DNA from: Paenibacillus nuruki
GTDB lineage: Bacteria; Bacillota; Bacilli; Paenibacillales; Paenibacillaceae
Direction: 5' to 3'
DNA length: 64,000 nucleotides
Assembly (NCBI RefSeq): GCF_001721045.1
Contig: NZ_MDER01000044.1
Coordinates: 28,067-92,066, forward strand
Shown piece by piece: positions 16,179 to 24,196 of the stretch (the stretch's first letter is position 1; each line of letters begins with the position of its first letter). The notes under the pieces are model-generated. The model had not been told where the DNA came from. It did not search any database and worked only from the letters and a program-made list of their open reading frames with translations. Both the position numbers and the translations under genes were made by a program.

Positions 16179-17177
16179 ATGCAAAAAGTTGGACTGCTTA
16201 TGCGCAAAATTCAATTTAGTGAGAATCAAGGGCCACGTGTGTTTGCAGAACGATTACAAGCATTAGGACGAGAATTAGGCGTAGAGATCGTCTTTATTTC
16301 ACCAGAGCGTCATGTGAGCGGATATGATTGGCTTCCCGGGTATGAACACGAGAAGAGTGATCTGGTGAACTACGATATTGTATTAGATCAGATCCATAAA
16401 GAACAGATTGAGCATGTTATTTATACGGTGTCTGGCTTTACGTATTTAAAAATGTTTTTGCCGAAAAGTGTACTGTTTCCACATAGTTTCCCTGATCCTG
16501 CGCTAACAGGATACGAGATGATGAAACCTTTTTATAATATGGTCGATAAAGCCGTAGTACAGACTCCTTTTCTCAAACGACAGTTAGCTTCACAATTCAA
16601 TATTCATGATGTCGATGTGATTCCAATAGGATTTAGCGAAACGCTGGCAAACAAACATTTCGATCCTTCACAAGTGGTGGAAAATCGAATCTTGTGGATT
16701 GGACGAGATGAAGAAAATCGCCGTCCTGATCTGGTACTCAAGTATGCTCGTCAGAATCCAGACAAAGAAGTATTTATGGTATTTGGTGGCGAACGTTATC
16801 GTGAAAGTATGCAGAAATATGATATTCCATCCAATATTCACTTACGGTTTGCTTTATCGCAAGATGAGATTTTCCAATTGATGAATTCCAGTAAAGTGTA
16901 TTGGAGCTGTTCTAAATTTGATACATTTGCGATGCCGCTTACTGAAGCATTAGCGATGGGCAAAATTGTAGTCAAACCAGAACATCCTTGTTATGACCAT
17001 ATTAGTTCGACCCATGCTTTTGCAGGGAATGAGCGCAATTGGTTTGAACTGGTGAATATGGCAGCAGCCTCTCCACGCCAATTTTCACAAGATAATCGGG
17101 ATTATGCGTTTGACACGTTTTCCAGTTCGATTATGAAAGAAGGGTATCGTCAATTTTTCTCGGAATGGTTGAAATAA
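16179..17177 (+). CDS. Glycosyltransferase, GT-B fold
   Basis: The 332-residue cytoplasmic protein looks like a group 1 (GT4-like) glycosyltransferase. The N-terminal half has Rossmann-like strands (VGLLMRKIQF, VEIVFISPERH, HVIYTVSG). The C-terminal half has ILWIGRDEENRRPDLVLKYA, EVFMVFGGERY and the nucleotide-sugar block VYWSCSKFDTFAMPLTEALAMGKIVV with the spaced acidic residues usual for retaining GT-B enzymes. The start has TTGGAGGA seven bases upstream. The nucleoside hydrolase follows 47 bases later without a terminator, so the two may be co-transcribed. Donor and acceptor are unknown. Confidence 0.8.
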   Translation: MQKVGLLMRKIQFSENQGPRVFAERLQALGRELGVEIVFISPERHVSGYDWLPGYEHEKSDLVNYDIVLDQIHKEQIEHVIYTVSGFTYLKMFLPKSVLFPHSFPDPALTGYEMMKPFYNMVDKAVVQTPFLKRQLASQFNIHDVDVIPIGFSETLANKHFDPSQVVENRILWIGRDEENRRPDLVLKYARQNPDKEVFMVFGGERYRESMQKYDIPSNIHLRFALSQDEIFQLMNSSKVYWSCSKFDTFAMPLTEALAMGKIVVKPEHPCYDHISSTHAFAGNERNWFELVNMAAASPRQFSQDNRDYAFDTFSSSIMKEGYRQFFSEWLK

Positions 17178-17224
17178 ACACAGTAGCTTAGAATCTAAAG
17201 AAAACATAAGGACGTGGAACCGTT

Positions 17225-18193
17225 ATGACAACATTACGCAAAGCGATTATAGATACCGATACTGCTGGTGATGACACGATCGCTATTTTGACAGCACTTC
17301 ATCATTTTGATGTACAAGGCATTATGATGACAGGTGGGAATGTACAATTTGATCAGGAAGTGGAAAATGCACTCTATACGATTCAAGTCGCAGGTAAAGG
17401 TGGAGTAGACGGGCAAATTCCTGTCTACAAAGGTTGCGAGCGTCCACTAATGACGACATGGAATCAAGAACAGCATCGGACTGTAGAAGATGTACATGGT
17501 AGCGATGGCATGGGAGGAGCGAACTTCCCTCCAGCAATCCAACGTCCAGCGGATGGACATGCAGTTGATTTTCTTATCGAAAGTGTACATAAGTACCCTG
17601 GTGAAATCCATTTACTAGCGATTGCGCCACTAACCAATATTGCGATGGCAATTCAAAAGGATCCAACAATTGTCCCAAAAATCCCTCATTTATATGTAAT
17701 GGGTGGAACGAATAATGCACTCGGCAATATTACACCGGCGGCTGAATATAACTTCTATGTCGATCCCGAAGCAGCTCATATTGTTCTACGTTCAGGGATT
17801 CCAACGACTATGGTTGGGTGGGAAATGTGTACCGGGTATTCTCTGATGGACGATGACGATCATGCAGAGATTGCTGCGTTGGGTACTGCTGGAGCGGACT
17901 TTTTCAAAGCAGTCAATCAAGTCGTGATGACATTTAATAAAGAAGTACATCGTCTAAATGGTACAACTCATCCTGATACATTACTGATGGCTGTAGCCGC
18001 TAATGAAGCAGTCATGACAGAAAGCCATACGTATTTTGTTGATGTAGAAACCAAAGGCGAATGGACACGCGGATACAGCGTAGTGGATATCAATGGACGA
18101 CTAGGACAGACACCAAATGTACGCGTCTGTGAAAAGATTGATCGTCCGCTGTTTAAGCAGATGTTGCTTGATGTATTAAGTGCGATTAAGTAA
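17225..18193 (+). CDS. Inosine-uridine preferring nucleoside hydrolase
   Basis: N-ribosyl hydrolase of 322 residues that splits nucleosides into base and ribose for salvage. The calcium-binding DTDTAGDDTIAI motif opens the protein, the family hallmark. It is followed by ALYTIQVAG, VHGSDGMGGANFPP, IHLLAIAPLTNIAMAI, LYVMGGTNNALGNITPAAEYNFYVDPEAA with the substrate-binding Asn and Glu-Asn residues, and a C-terminal MAVAANEAVMTE block with the ligand equivalent. The length is normal. GGACGTGG lies upstream of the ATG. A terminator hairpin repeated elsewhere in the window ends the unit. Confidence 0.92.
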   Translation: MTTLRKAIIDTDTAGDDTIAILTALHHFDVQGIMMTGGNVQFDQEVENALYTIQVAGKGGVDGQIPVYKGCERPLMTTWNQEQHRTVEDVHGSDGMGGANFPPAIQRPADGHAVDFLIESVHKYPGEIHLLAIAPLTNIAMAIQKDPTIVPKIPHLYVMGGTNNALGNITPAAEYNFYVDPEAAHIVLRSGIPTTMVGWEMCTGYSLMDDDDHAEIAALGTAGADFFKAVNQVVMTFNKEVHRLNGTTHPDTLLMAVAANEAVMTESHTYFVDVETKGEWTRGYSVVDINGRLGQTPNVRVCEKIDRPLFKQMLLDVLSAIK

Positions 18194-18228
18194 AAAAAAT
18201 GCACGAGCATATAAATTGGTGGTAAAAG

Positions 18229-18261
18229 GAAAAGGCTAACTCAAAAGGTTAGTCTTTTTTT
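18229..18261 (+). terminator. Terminator after the nucleoside hydrolase; left copy of a repeated hairpin
   Basis: AAAGGCTAAC, loop TCAAAAG, GTTAGTCTTT and a T-run. Bases 18230-18258 are identical over 29 bases to 18989-19017 on the far side of the toxin-antitoxin pair. Confidence 0.8.
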
Positions 18262-18269
18262 AATTAAAT

Positions 18270-18305
18270 AAAGGCTCTTATTAAAGCTTGAATAAAAGCC
18301 TTTTT
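18270..18305 (+). terminator. Second hairpin with T-run before the antitoxin gene
   Basis: AAGGCTCTTATT pairs with AATAAAAGCCTT around AAAGCTTG, followed by T5. It forms a tandem terminator or insulates the antitoxin gene. Confidence 0.6.
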
Positions 18306-18342
18306 GAACGTATGATAATAGTAGTCAAAGGAGGTTGTAATT

Positions 18343-18666
18343 ATGTATAAAGTTTTGAATGTACGTACAGAATCTATTACTAAAGTTCGTGCTAATTTTA
18401 ATAAAGTGATCAAAGAAGTAAGAGAAACTCACGAACCTATATATATATTATCTAATAATGAACCAAGTGCAGTTATCTTAGATGTTCAAAGTTACAAAGA
18501 AATTATTGAACGAAATCAGCAACTTGAAAGTGAATTATTATATGCTCATACTTCTCAACGTGTGCAAAATGGGAATTCGATATTAATACCTGCTAAAGAA
18601 GTTGTGAATACAGATCTAACAGATAACCCTTATGCAAATCGAAGCGATGAGGAGTTATTTGATTAA
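18343..18666 (+). CDS. Type II antitoxin, Phd/YefM family
   Basis: Protein of 107 residues. The N-terminal 70 residues follow the Phd/YefM fold: SITKVRANFNKVIKEVRETHEPIYILSNNEPSAVILDVQSYKEII, a strand, a helix, the T/N-x-P-h-h-h-strand and the conserved DxxSYxxI. The C-terminal 35 residues are polar and would neutralise the toxin. AAAGGAGG lies about nine bases before the ATG. The stop codon shares one base with the toxin start, the usual coupling that gives antitoxin first. The region is more AT-rich than its neighbours. Confidence 0.9.
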   Translation: MYKVLNVRTESITKVRANFNKVIKEVRETHEPIYILSNNEPSAVILDVQSYKEIIERNQQLESELLYAHTSQRVQNGNSILIPAKEVVNTDLTDNPYANRSDEELFD

Positions 18667-18980
18667 TGGCTAAAGTTGAATTTTGGGAAGAAGCTGCCAA
18701 AGATTATCGTCGTTTAGATGGGAATTTAAAGCAGTGGGTAGATGTTGCTCAAAAACGTTTAGAAGAAAGAGGCTCTGAAATTGGAAAGCCTCTACATAAT
18801 AATAGTTATTCCAATCTAGCAGGTATGAAAGAGCTAAAATATGATAAATTGGGAGTTCGTTTAATATTTAAAGTTTCGCAAAATGATGAAATTGAAATTG
18901 TAGAGATTATTGTTATTGGAGCAAGGGATGAAGGAAAAGTATTTAGAACCGCCGAGGCTAGGCGTCAAAAACGGGAATAA
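18666..18980 (+). CDS. Type II toxin, RelE/ParE family
   Basis: Protein of 104 residues with the small alpha/beta RelE/ParE fold. It starts MAKVEFWEEAAKDYRRLDGN, with the two N-terminal helices. It continues with IGKPLHNNSYSNLAGMKELK, where the LAGMxELK strand is a strong family signature, then GVRLIFKVSQNDEIEIVEIIVIGARDEGKVFRTA with the basic and Arg residues of the active side. Whether it is an mRNA interferase (RelE) or a gyrase poison (ParE) cannot be told. It overlaps the antitoxin stop by one base. A second copy of the nucleoside-hydrolase terminator hairpin follows. Confidence 0.88.
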   Translation: MAKVEFWEEAAKDYRRLDGNLKQWVDVAQKRLEERGSEIGKPLHNNSYSNLAGMKELKYDKLGVRLIFKVSQNDEIEIVEIIVIGARDEGKVFRTAEARRQKRE

Positions 18981-18987
18981 GCACATG

Positions 18988-19018
18988 TAAAAGGCTAACT
19001 CAAAAGGTTAGTCTTTTG
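18988..19018 (+). terminator. Hairpin after the toxin gene; right copy of the repeated terminator
   Basis: Same hairpin as at 18230-18258, identical over 29 bases. The T-run is shorter (TTTTGCT), so termination may be weaker. Confidence 0.65.
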
Positions 19019-19129
19019 CTATATATATTTAAATATATAACTAATTCGACATTTATTTACAAATAAAAATAATTAAACTCTCTGTTAACAGAAACCGATA
19101 GTAATAGTAAAGTCGAATTTTCGGGGGAA

Positions 19130-20791
19130 ATGTCGGTGTCTGTCAAATTAAGAACTGCACTTATTGTTACATTTATTGCACTGTCTTTATTGTTATCTTT
19201 TACACTTAGCACGACAATTAATTATTATTCTTCACAAAGTATTAAAAATGAGATTGGGGAATCTCTAGCAGGAACAGCGTATCAGACAGCAGATAAGTTA
19301 GATAACTTTATGTGGTCTAGATCAGGTGAAGTGGAATTATTGGGGAGCTTGCCTGTTTTTGAAAATAATCAAAATGTCGAAAATATTCAACAAATGTTAG
19401 ATCAATTGAAATCACACTTTCCATCATTCTCATGGATTGGATATACCGATACTAAAGGAAAAGTATTAGCAGCGACCGATGGGATTTTGTTAGGCAAAGA
19501 TCTGTCAGAGCGTCCTGTATTTAAAGAAGGTATTCAAGGTAAATTTATCGGTGATGTGCATGATGCTGTATTACTTGCCAAATTACTGCCTAATCCGAGT
19601 GGAGAACCGCTACAATTTGTTGATGTAAGCTTACCGATCAAAAATAGCCAACAACAGACCATTGGTGTACTAGCTGCACATATGAGCTGGGCATGGGCCA
19701 AAGAAGTACAACAAAGTGTATTATTACCGAGTAAATGGGCAGGCCAGAATGTAGATATGCTGATTGTCAGTAAAAAAGATCAGACCGTTCTACTTGGTCC
19801 ACGTGAGATGGTAGGTAAGCCACTACCGTTAAAAAGTATAGCTAAAGCCCAATTACAAAAAGATGGTTGGGAGTTGGAAAAGTGGCCTGATGGTAACACC
19901 TATTTAACAGGATATGCCTATGGAGATGGATATTTAGATTATCCTGGATTGGGTTGGACGGTTATTGTGAGACAGCCTGAATCTACAGCTTTGGCGTCTG
20001 TATCTGAATTAATGCATTTTAATATCTGGATTACCGTCGTTGCCGCTGTAGTATTTGCATTAATTGGTTGGTGGTTAGCACAGCGTATTTCGCTCCCTAT
20101 TCGTGAATTAACGCATACTGCAGATCGACTAGCATGTGGAGAAGAAGTCGATATACCTTCTCGTAAAAGTTTTAGCGATATTGAAATGTTATCTTCTTCT
20201 TTGCAGACGATGGTCACTTCGTTAAGTCAAAAAGAAGTCGAGCTCGGCAATATGCAAAGTCTAGCTCATTATGATCATCTAACTGGGCTACCGAATCGGA
20301 ATGCATTAGAAACGTATTTAGAAGATGCGTTTGAAGATCCTGAGCAACAACCTTGTCTGTCTTTTCTTTATATTGATTTAGATGGATTCAAAAAAGTAAA
20401 CGATACGTTAGGTCACCAGAGTGGCGATATTTTACTGCAAAAAGTAGCTCAACGTCTCAGCCAGTTAACACGTGAACATGATATTACTGTTCGTCTGGGT
20501 GGCGATGAATTTCTAGTGGTTCTGCATACCGATCCTTCTGGATTAAATATCGAAAAAGAAGCTGAAATCTATGCAAATGAGATTATTCATAGCCTGAACA
20601 AACCATTTATCGTGGAATATGAAAAGGTGAATATCGGATGTAGTATCGGCGGAGCCGTCTATCCGCATGACAGCGATAATCCAATCGAGATTATTCGTAT
20701 GGCAGATCAAGCCTTATATCAATCCAAACGTTCCGGTAAAAACCGACTTACCTTTTACAAAGAACCACTTGCTCCGCAATCGATCGGATAA
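19130..20791 (+). CDS. Membrane diguanylate cyclase: Cache sensor, HAMP, GGDEF
   Basis: The protein has 553 residues. A first membrane helix (about residues 8-30) and an extracellular double-Cache-type sensor (to about residue 300, including WIGYTDTKGKVLAATDG and KDLSERPVFKEGI) come first. A second helix (ITVVAAVVFALIGWWLA), a HAMP linker (ISLPIRELTHTADRLA) and a GGDEF domain follow. The catalytic RLGGDEF is intact near residues 457-461, as is YIDLDGFKKVNDTLGHQSGD, so it should make c-di-GMP. REHD lies exactly five residues before GGDEF, a textbook product-inhibition I-site. The GGGGGA box is only one base from the ATG at 19130 but seven from the GTG at 19136, which may be the real start. Confidence 0.92.
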   Translation: MSVSVKLRTALIVTFIALSLLLSFTLSTTINYYSSQSIKNEIGESLAGTAYQTADKLDNFMWSRSGEVELLGSLPVFENNQNVENIQQMLDQLKSHFPSFSWIGYTDTKGKVLAATDGILLGKDLSERPVFKEGIQGKFIGDVHDAVLLAKLLPNPSGEPLQFVDVSLPIKNSQQQTIGVLAAHMSWAWAKEVQQSVLLPSKWAGQNVDMLIVSKKDQTVLLGPREMVGKPLPLKSIAKAQLQKDGWELEKWPDGNTYLTGYAYGDGYLDYPGLGWTVIVRQPESTALASVSELMHFNIWITVVAAVVFALIGWWLAQRISLPIRELTHTADRLACGEEVDIPSRKSFSDIEMLSSSLQTMVTSLSQKEVELGNMQSLAHYDHLTGLPNRNALETYLEDAFEDPEQQPCLSFLYIDLDGFKKVNDTLGHQSGDILLQKVAQRLSQLTREHDITVRLGGDEFLVVLHTDPSGLNIEKEAEIYANEIIHSLNKPFIVEYEKVNIGCSIGGAVYPHDSDNPIEIIRMADQALYQSKRSGKNRLTFYKEPLAPQSIG

Positions 20792-20811
20792 AAGATTCTA
20801 TAAGCATACAC

Positions 20812-20844
20812 AGAAAGCTAGAGCGTATACGACTCTGGCTTTTT
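20812..20844 (+). terminator. Terminator after the diguanylate cyclase
   Basis: AAAGCTAGAG pairs with CTCTGGCTTT around CGTATACGA, followed by Ts. Confidence 0.7.
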
Positions 20845-20858
20845 GGTGTATTCACATA

Positions 20859-21116
20859 TTAAGAAGACATTGGACGTGCTGAGAAATCGTCAGGATTAAT
20901 AAAATTCCAAATATCCGGGATATGCTCAAGATCGTATTTGCGAACAGCTTCGATAATTTTGAGATGAATTTCTTGTTGTAGATCTTCTTGTTCTTGATAT
21001 GTGGTTTGCTGTAATGAGCGCATAATCTTAGGCGAAAACTTTTGGATTAGAAATAGAATTGCTTCTTCATCTTCGTTTTTAGCTTTTTGAATTAATGATA
21101 GTAGAGCATGTGCCAT
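20859..21116 (-). CDS. RsoA-like co-sigma protein (region-2-like)
   Basis: The 85-residue protein has a core LLSLIQKAKNEDEEAILFLI ... EDLQQEIHLKIIEAVRKYD that is the sigma region 2.1/2.2-like bundle found in RsoA (YvrHa) and related HTH_16 proteins. AAGGAGG lies about seven bases before the ATG. It follows the sigma-region-4 gene by 40 bases on the same strand, the order of sigO-rsoA in Bacillus. There the two subunits together direct polymerase to acid-stress promoters. I infer that this protein and its upstream neighbour form one two-subunit sigma factor. Confidence 0.75.
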   Translation of the reverse strand: MAHALLSLIQKAKNEDEEAILFLIQKFSPKIMRSLQQTTYQEQEDLQQEIHLKIIEAVRKYDLEHIPDIWNFINPDDFSARPMSS

Positions 21117-21156
21117 AGTTATTCCTCCTTCTAACCTACCTTCTTTATAACTTTTT

Positions 21157-21693
21157 CTAACTTGGACAATGAAGATACGTTTGTAATTTTTTGATGGCTA
21201 ATCGTTTAGTTTTGGAAATCGCTTGTTGAGTCACCTGAAGTTGAGACGATATTTCTTTCTCGGTCATTTCATAAATATAAAGATAACAAAGAATACGTTG
21301 CTCTCGATCTGTGAGTTGCTGAATCGCTTCATACATCTTTTTTTCGGTAATCACTTGTTGTAAATTACGTTCTGCAAAATGATATGTATCTGTATCAGCA
21401 GGTATTCGTGAAGTATAGGTATGATCTTTATTTTCACTGTGGTCAATAATCAGTTGATGTCGATCTTTATACAGGCGATTTTTTTTATCATAATTGATCG
21501 CACTGAAATGAATCAGAGAAGCGATATAAGAAGTGAAGCGAGCTTCTAAAAAGAACAGTTGAAATGCTTGATTAAGATTTTGTTTATTAGGTTCAGTTGG
21601 ATAGTATATGGCTTGTTCCAACAGTTGCTTATGACTTGGAATACTCAAAAAAGAATGAATGATCGGATTTTGATCTATTGTTGTTAGGTTCAT
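21157..21693 (-). CDS. SigO-like sigma factor subunit (region-4 protein)
   Basis: Protein of 178 residues from the ATG at 21693, which has GGAGGT seven bases upstream; the frame continues to 21744 with no ribosome site. Residues 15-75 (IHSFLSIPSHKQLLEQAIYY, NLNQAFQLFFLEARFTSYIA, IHFSAINYDKKNR) match the N-terminal pattern of SigO/YvrI-type proteins. Region 4 is at residues 115-170 (MYEAIQQLTDREQRILCYLY, then EKEISSQLQVTQQAISKTKR). Region 2 is absent, which its downstream RsoA-like partner would supply. The targets are not in view; no oxalate decarboxylase gene is nearby. Confidence 0.78.
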   Translation of the reverse strand: MNLTTIDQNPIIHSFLSIPSHKQLLEQAIYYPTEPNKQNLNQAFQLFFLEARFTSYIASLIHFSAINYDKKNRLYKDRHQLIIDHSENKDHTYTSRIPADTDTYHFAERNLQQVITEKKMYEAIQQLTDREQRILCYLYIYEMTEKEISSQLQVTQQAISKTKRLAIKKLQTYLHCPS

Positions 21694-21801
21694 ACGTATT
21701 ACCTCCAGCACTTTATATCTTAAGTGCATATGAATTGGGATCAAAAGATAAATACCACATAAACGGGATAGTCTCTATCTTTTATCTATAAAGTTGAAAG
21801 A

Positions 21802-21927
21802 ATGGAGGTAAATACAACTTTAGGCGTAATTATTTTTTATATACTCTCCACCTTTATAACTATTTTTATATATCTACATACTGTATTTGATAAGAAAAGG
21901 TGTCAAAAATGGGAATTATTTTTTTGA
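21802..21927 (+). CDS. Possible 41-residue membrane microprotein
   Basis: A short open frame with one strongly hydrophobic stretch (residues 7-29, LGVIIFYILSTFITIFIY and on) and a basic tail DKKRCQKW. It starts ATGGAGGTAAATACA; the GGAGG lies inside the frame, not before it, and only a weak GAAAGA precedes the ATG. AT-rich DNA often encodes hydrophobic peptides by chance, so this is a candidate only. Confidence 0.25.
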   Translation: MEVNTTLGVIIFYILSTFITIFIYLHTVFDKKRCQKWELFF

Positions 21928-21976
21928 GACTATGCTTTTTAGGCTTTTAAAAGGATTAAAATAGGGTATAAATTTG

Positions 21977-21992
21977 TTGAAATCGTTTCCTT
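21977..21992. promoter_or_regulatory. Weak cre-like site upstream of the second sugar importer
   Basis: TTGAAATCGTTTCCTT resembles the CcpA cre consensus with about three mismatches and lies 72 bases before the binding-protein gene. Confidence 0.3.
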
Positions 21993-22063
21993 TTTGTCGG
22001 AATAGGGTATTTTTTGTTTATATTGTTTATGCAAGTAAAAGAGTTTGAGGAGGGAATGAGTAA

Positions 22064-23302
22064 ATGAAAAGATGGGGGAGTATGTTGCTGATCGGGCTAT
22101 TGCTAAGTGGTATATTATCCGCTTGTGGTCTGAATAACAGTGGAACCAAGGATGGAGTTGTACAACTCGAATTTTTCCAAAATAAGCCGGAGGCTAAAGC
22201 TAGCTTCGATGAACTGATTACCAAGTTCAATCAAGAACATCCGGATATTCATGTATCTCAAGTGAATCCACCTGATGCAGAGACGGTACTCAAAACACGA
22301 GTCGTCAAAAATGATATTCCTGATATTGTTGGTTTGGGTGCTACTGATACATATTCGTTACTCGCTAAAAGTGATATTTTTATGGATTTAACGGGCGATT
22401 CGTTATTGCAAAATATTGATCCGAAATATGCACAAATGCTCAAAGACGTTACAGGTATGGATCAAGTGACAGGGGTTCCTTTTGCGCTAAATGCAAACGG
22501 TATCATCTACAATAAAGATATTTTCAAAAAGCTAGGGTTATCTGTACCCAAAACATGGGATCAACTGATTGCTACAGCTAAAAAAGCGAAAGCAGGAGGA
22601 ACCATTCCTTTCTATTTCACTTACAAAGACGATTGGCAGACCAATCTACCTTTCAATGCGATGGGCGGTACATTAGTCGGTACAGACTTCTACAAAGAGC
22701 GTCGTGAAAACAAAACGACATTTGTCCAAGCGTATCAAGAAGTCGCTAAAAAACAGTTGGAATTACTTAATTACGGTCATAATGATAATTTTGGTAAAGC
22801 ATATTCGGATGGTAATCGTGCTTTTGGTAATGGCGAAGCGGCGATGTATATTCAAGGAAGCTGGGCGATCTCTGAGATTCGCAAAGTCAATCCAGATATT
22901 AAATTAGGATTTTTCCCACTACCCGGTAGTAACGATGAATCCAAAAATAAATTGACCGCAGGGATTGATACATTACTGGCGATTTCAAATCAGACCGAAC
23001 ATCCTGAACAAGCCAAAGAATTTATTTCGTTCTTATTGCAAAAAGAAAATAGCCAACAATATATTGACCAGCAAAACTTGTTCTCGGCTGTGAACGGTGT
23101 ACAGCAAAAAGATGAGAGTGTCGCGGAATTACTGCCTTATTTTGAACAGGGTAAGATTGTCGATTTTGTCGATCACTATATTCCAAGCGCTGTTCAATTG
23201 AATCCAACTGTACAAGCCTTTTTGCAAAATAAAGATATTAATGGCTTCCTCGGCACACTGGATAAAGAGTGGGATAAAGTAGCGGCACGAAGAGCAAGCT
23301 AA
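22064..23302 (+). CDS. ABC transporter sugar-binding lipoprotein (CUT1 type)
   Basis: The 412-residue extracellular lipoprotein has a signal peptide ending in the lipobox ILSAC with the lipidated Cys at residue 21. It has the solute-binding protein pattern KFNQEHPDIHVSQVNPPDAE, then DIPDIVGLG, GVPFALNANGIIYNKDIFKKLG, PKTWDQLIA and NGEAAMYIQGSWAISEIRK, the signature closest to multiple-sugar and chitobiose-type binding proteins. GAGGAGGG lies about nine bases before the ATG. It is the first gene of an operon with two permeases 24 bases downstream. The sugar is not identifiable. Confidence 0.93.
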   Translation: MKRWGSMLLIGLLLSGILSACGLNNSGTKDGVVQLEFFQNKPEAKASFDELITKFNQEHPDIHVSQVNPPDAETVLKTRVVKNDIPDIVGLGATDTYSLLAKSDIFMDLTGDSLLQNIDPKYAQMLKDVTGMDQVTGVPFALNANGIIYNKDIFKKLGLSVPKTWDQLIATAKKAKAGGTIPFYFTYKDDWQTNLPFNAMGGTLVGTDFYKERRENKTTFVQAYQEVAKKQLELLNYGHNDNFGKAYSDGNRAFGNGEAAMYIQGSWAISEIRKVNPDIKLGFFPLPGSNDESKNKLTAGIDTLLAISNQTEHPEQAKEFISFLLQKENSQQYIDQQNLFSAVNGVQQKDESVAELLPYFEQGKIVDFVDHYIPSAVQLNPTVQAFLQNKDINGFLGTLDKEWDKVAARRAS

Positions 23303-23326
23303 TCGAGAAATGGAAGGAGTGATCTG

Positions 23327-24196
23327 ATGTCTACCAAACGCATGGCGACTTATTATTGGATGACGATTCCTGCGGTATTGTTGTTTTTCTTATTTCTAAC
23401 TTTACCTGCGATTCAAGGGATCTTTTATTCGTTTACCAACTGGAACGGTTTTGGTAAAGAATATGATTTTGTAGGTTTTCGCAATTACGTCAGTTTATTT
23501 ACAGATAATGTTGTGGGTGAAGCTTACTGGTTTACGATTAAATATGCGGTAGTTGTAACGATTTTTATTAACATCTTCAGCTTATTGATTGCTGTTGGAT
23601 TGAACTCACGTATCAAATTCCGTAATTTTTTTAGAGGAGTGTATTTTTTACCTAATATTTTGAGTGTATTGATCGTGGGTTACATATTTAATTACCTGTT
23701 CTCTAATGTATTTACAGTATGGGGACAATCACTCGGAATCAATGCGTTATCGACAAATATACTTGGTAACGAAAGTCTGGCTTGGATCGGGATCGTTATT
23801 GTTGCAGTATGGCAAGGGATTGCTCTGAATACGATTCTTTATCTAGCAGGATTACAGACGATTCCGGGTGATCTGTATGAGGCTTCCAGTCTGGACGGCG
23901 CAGGCAAATGGCGTGAATTCTGGAGTATCACGTTTCCACTAATCGCTCCATTTTTTACGATCAATATGGTATTAGCGATGAAGAATGCATTGATGGTGTT
24001 TGATCAGATCGTAGCTTTGACCAATGGTGGACCGGGTCGTGCGACACAATCGATTTCATTCTTAATCTATACCGGTGGGTTTGAAGGCGGCGAATTTGCG
24101 TATCAATCAGCGAACTCGGTCATTTACTTTATTGTTATCGCAGTCATCTCTATTCTTCAGATCCGATTCCTGCAAAGAAGGGAGATGGATATGTAA
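23327..24196 (+). CDS. ABC sugar transporter permease, MalF-like
   Basis: The 289-residue permease has six predicted helices and the EAA loop EASSLDGAGKWREFWSITFP near residue 185. YYWMTIPAVLLFFLFLTLPAI at the N-terminus is the typical first helix of UgpA/MsmF-type proteins. GGAAGGAG lies about seven bases before the ATG. The stop overlaps the next permease start by one base. Confidence 0.93.
   Translation: MSTKRMATYYWMTIPAVLLFFLFLTLPAIQGIFYSFTNWNGFGKEYDFVGFRNYVSLFTDNVVGEAYWFTIKYAVVVTIFINIFSLLIAVGLNSRIKFRNFFRGVYFLPNILSVLIVGYIFNYLFSNVFTVWGQSLGINALSTNILGNESLAWIGIVIVAVWQGIALNTILYLAGLQTIPGDLYEASSLDGAGKWREFWSITFPLIAPFFTINMVLAMKNALMVFDQIVALTNGGPGRATQSISFLIYTGGFEGGEFAYQSANSVIYFIVIAVISILQIRFLQRREMDM

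Larger units (their letters stand above)
21694..22063. other. 370-base divergent intergenic region
   Basis: AT-rich region between the split-sigma genes (minus strand) and the second sugar importer (plus strand). It must hold both promoters, but I see no convincing -35/-10 pair. It contains a possible 41-codon ORF and a weak cre-like element, listed separately. Confidence 0.5.

Noticed and set aside
18230..19017. Insertion sequence or transposon carrying the toxin-antitoxin pair
   Set aside because: The flanking repeats are terminator hairpins in direct orientation; there is no transposase and there are no terminal inverted repeats.
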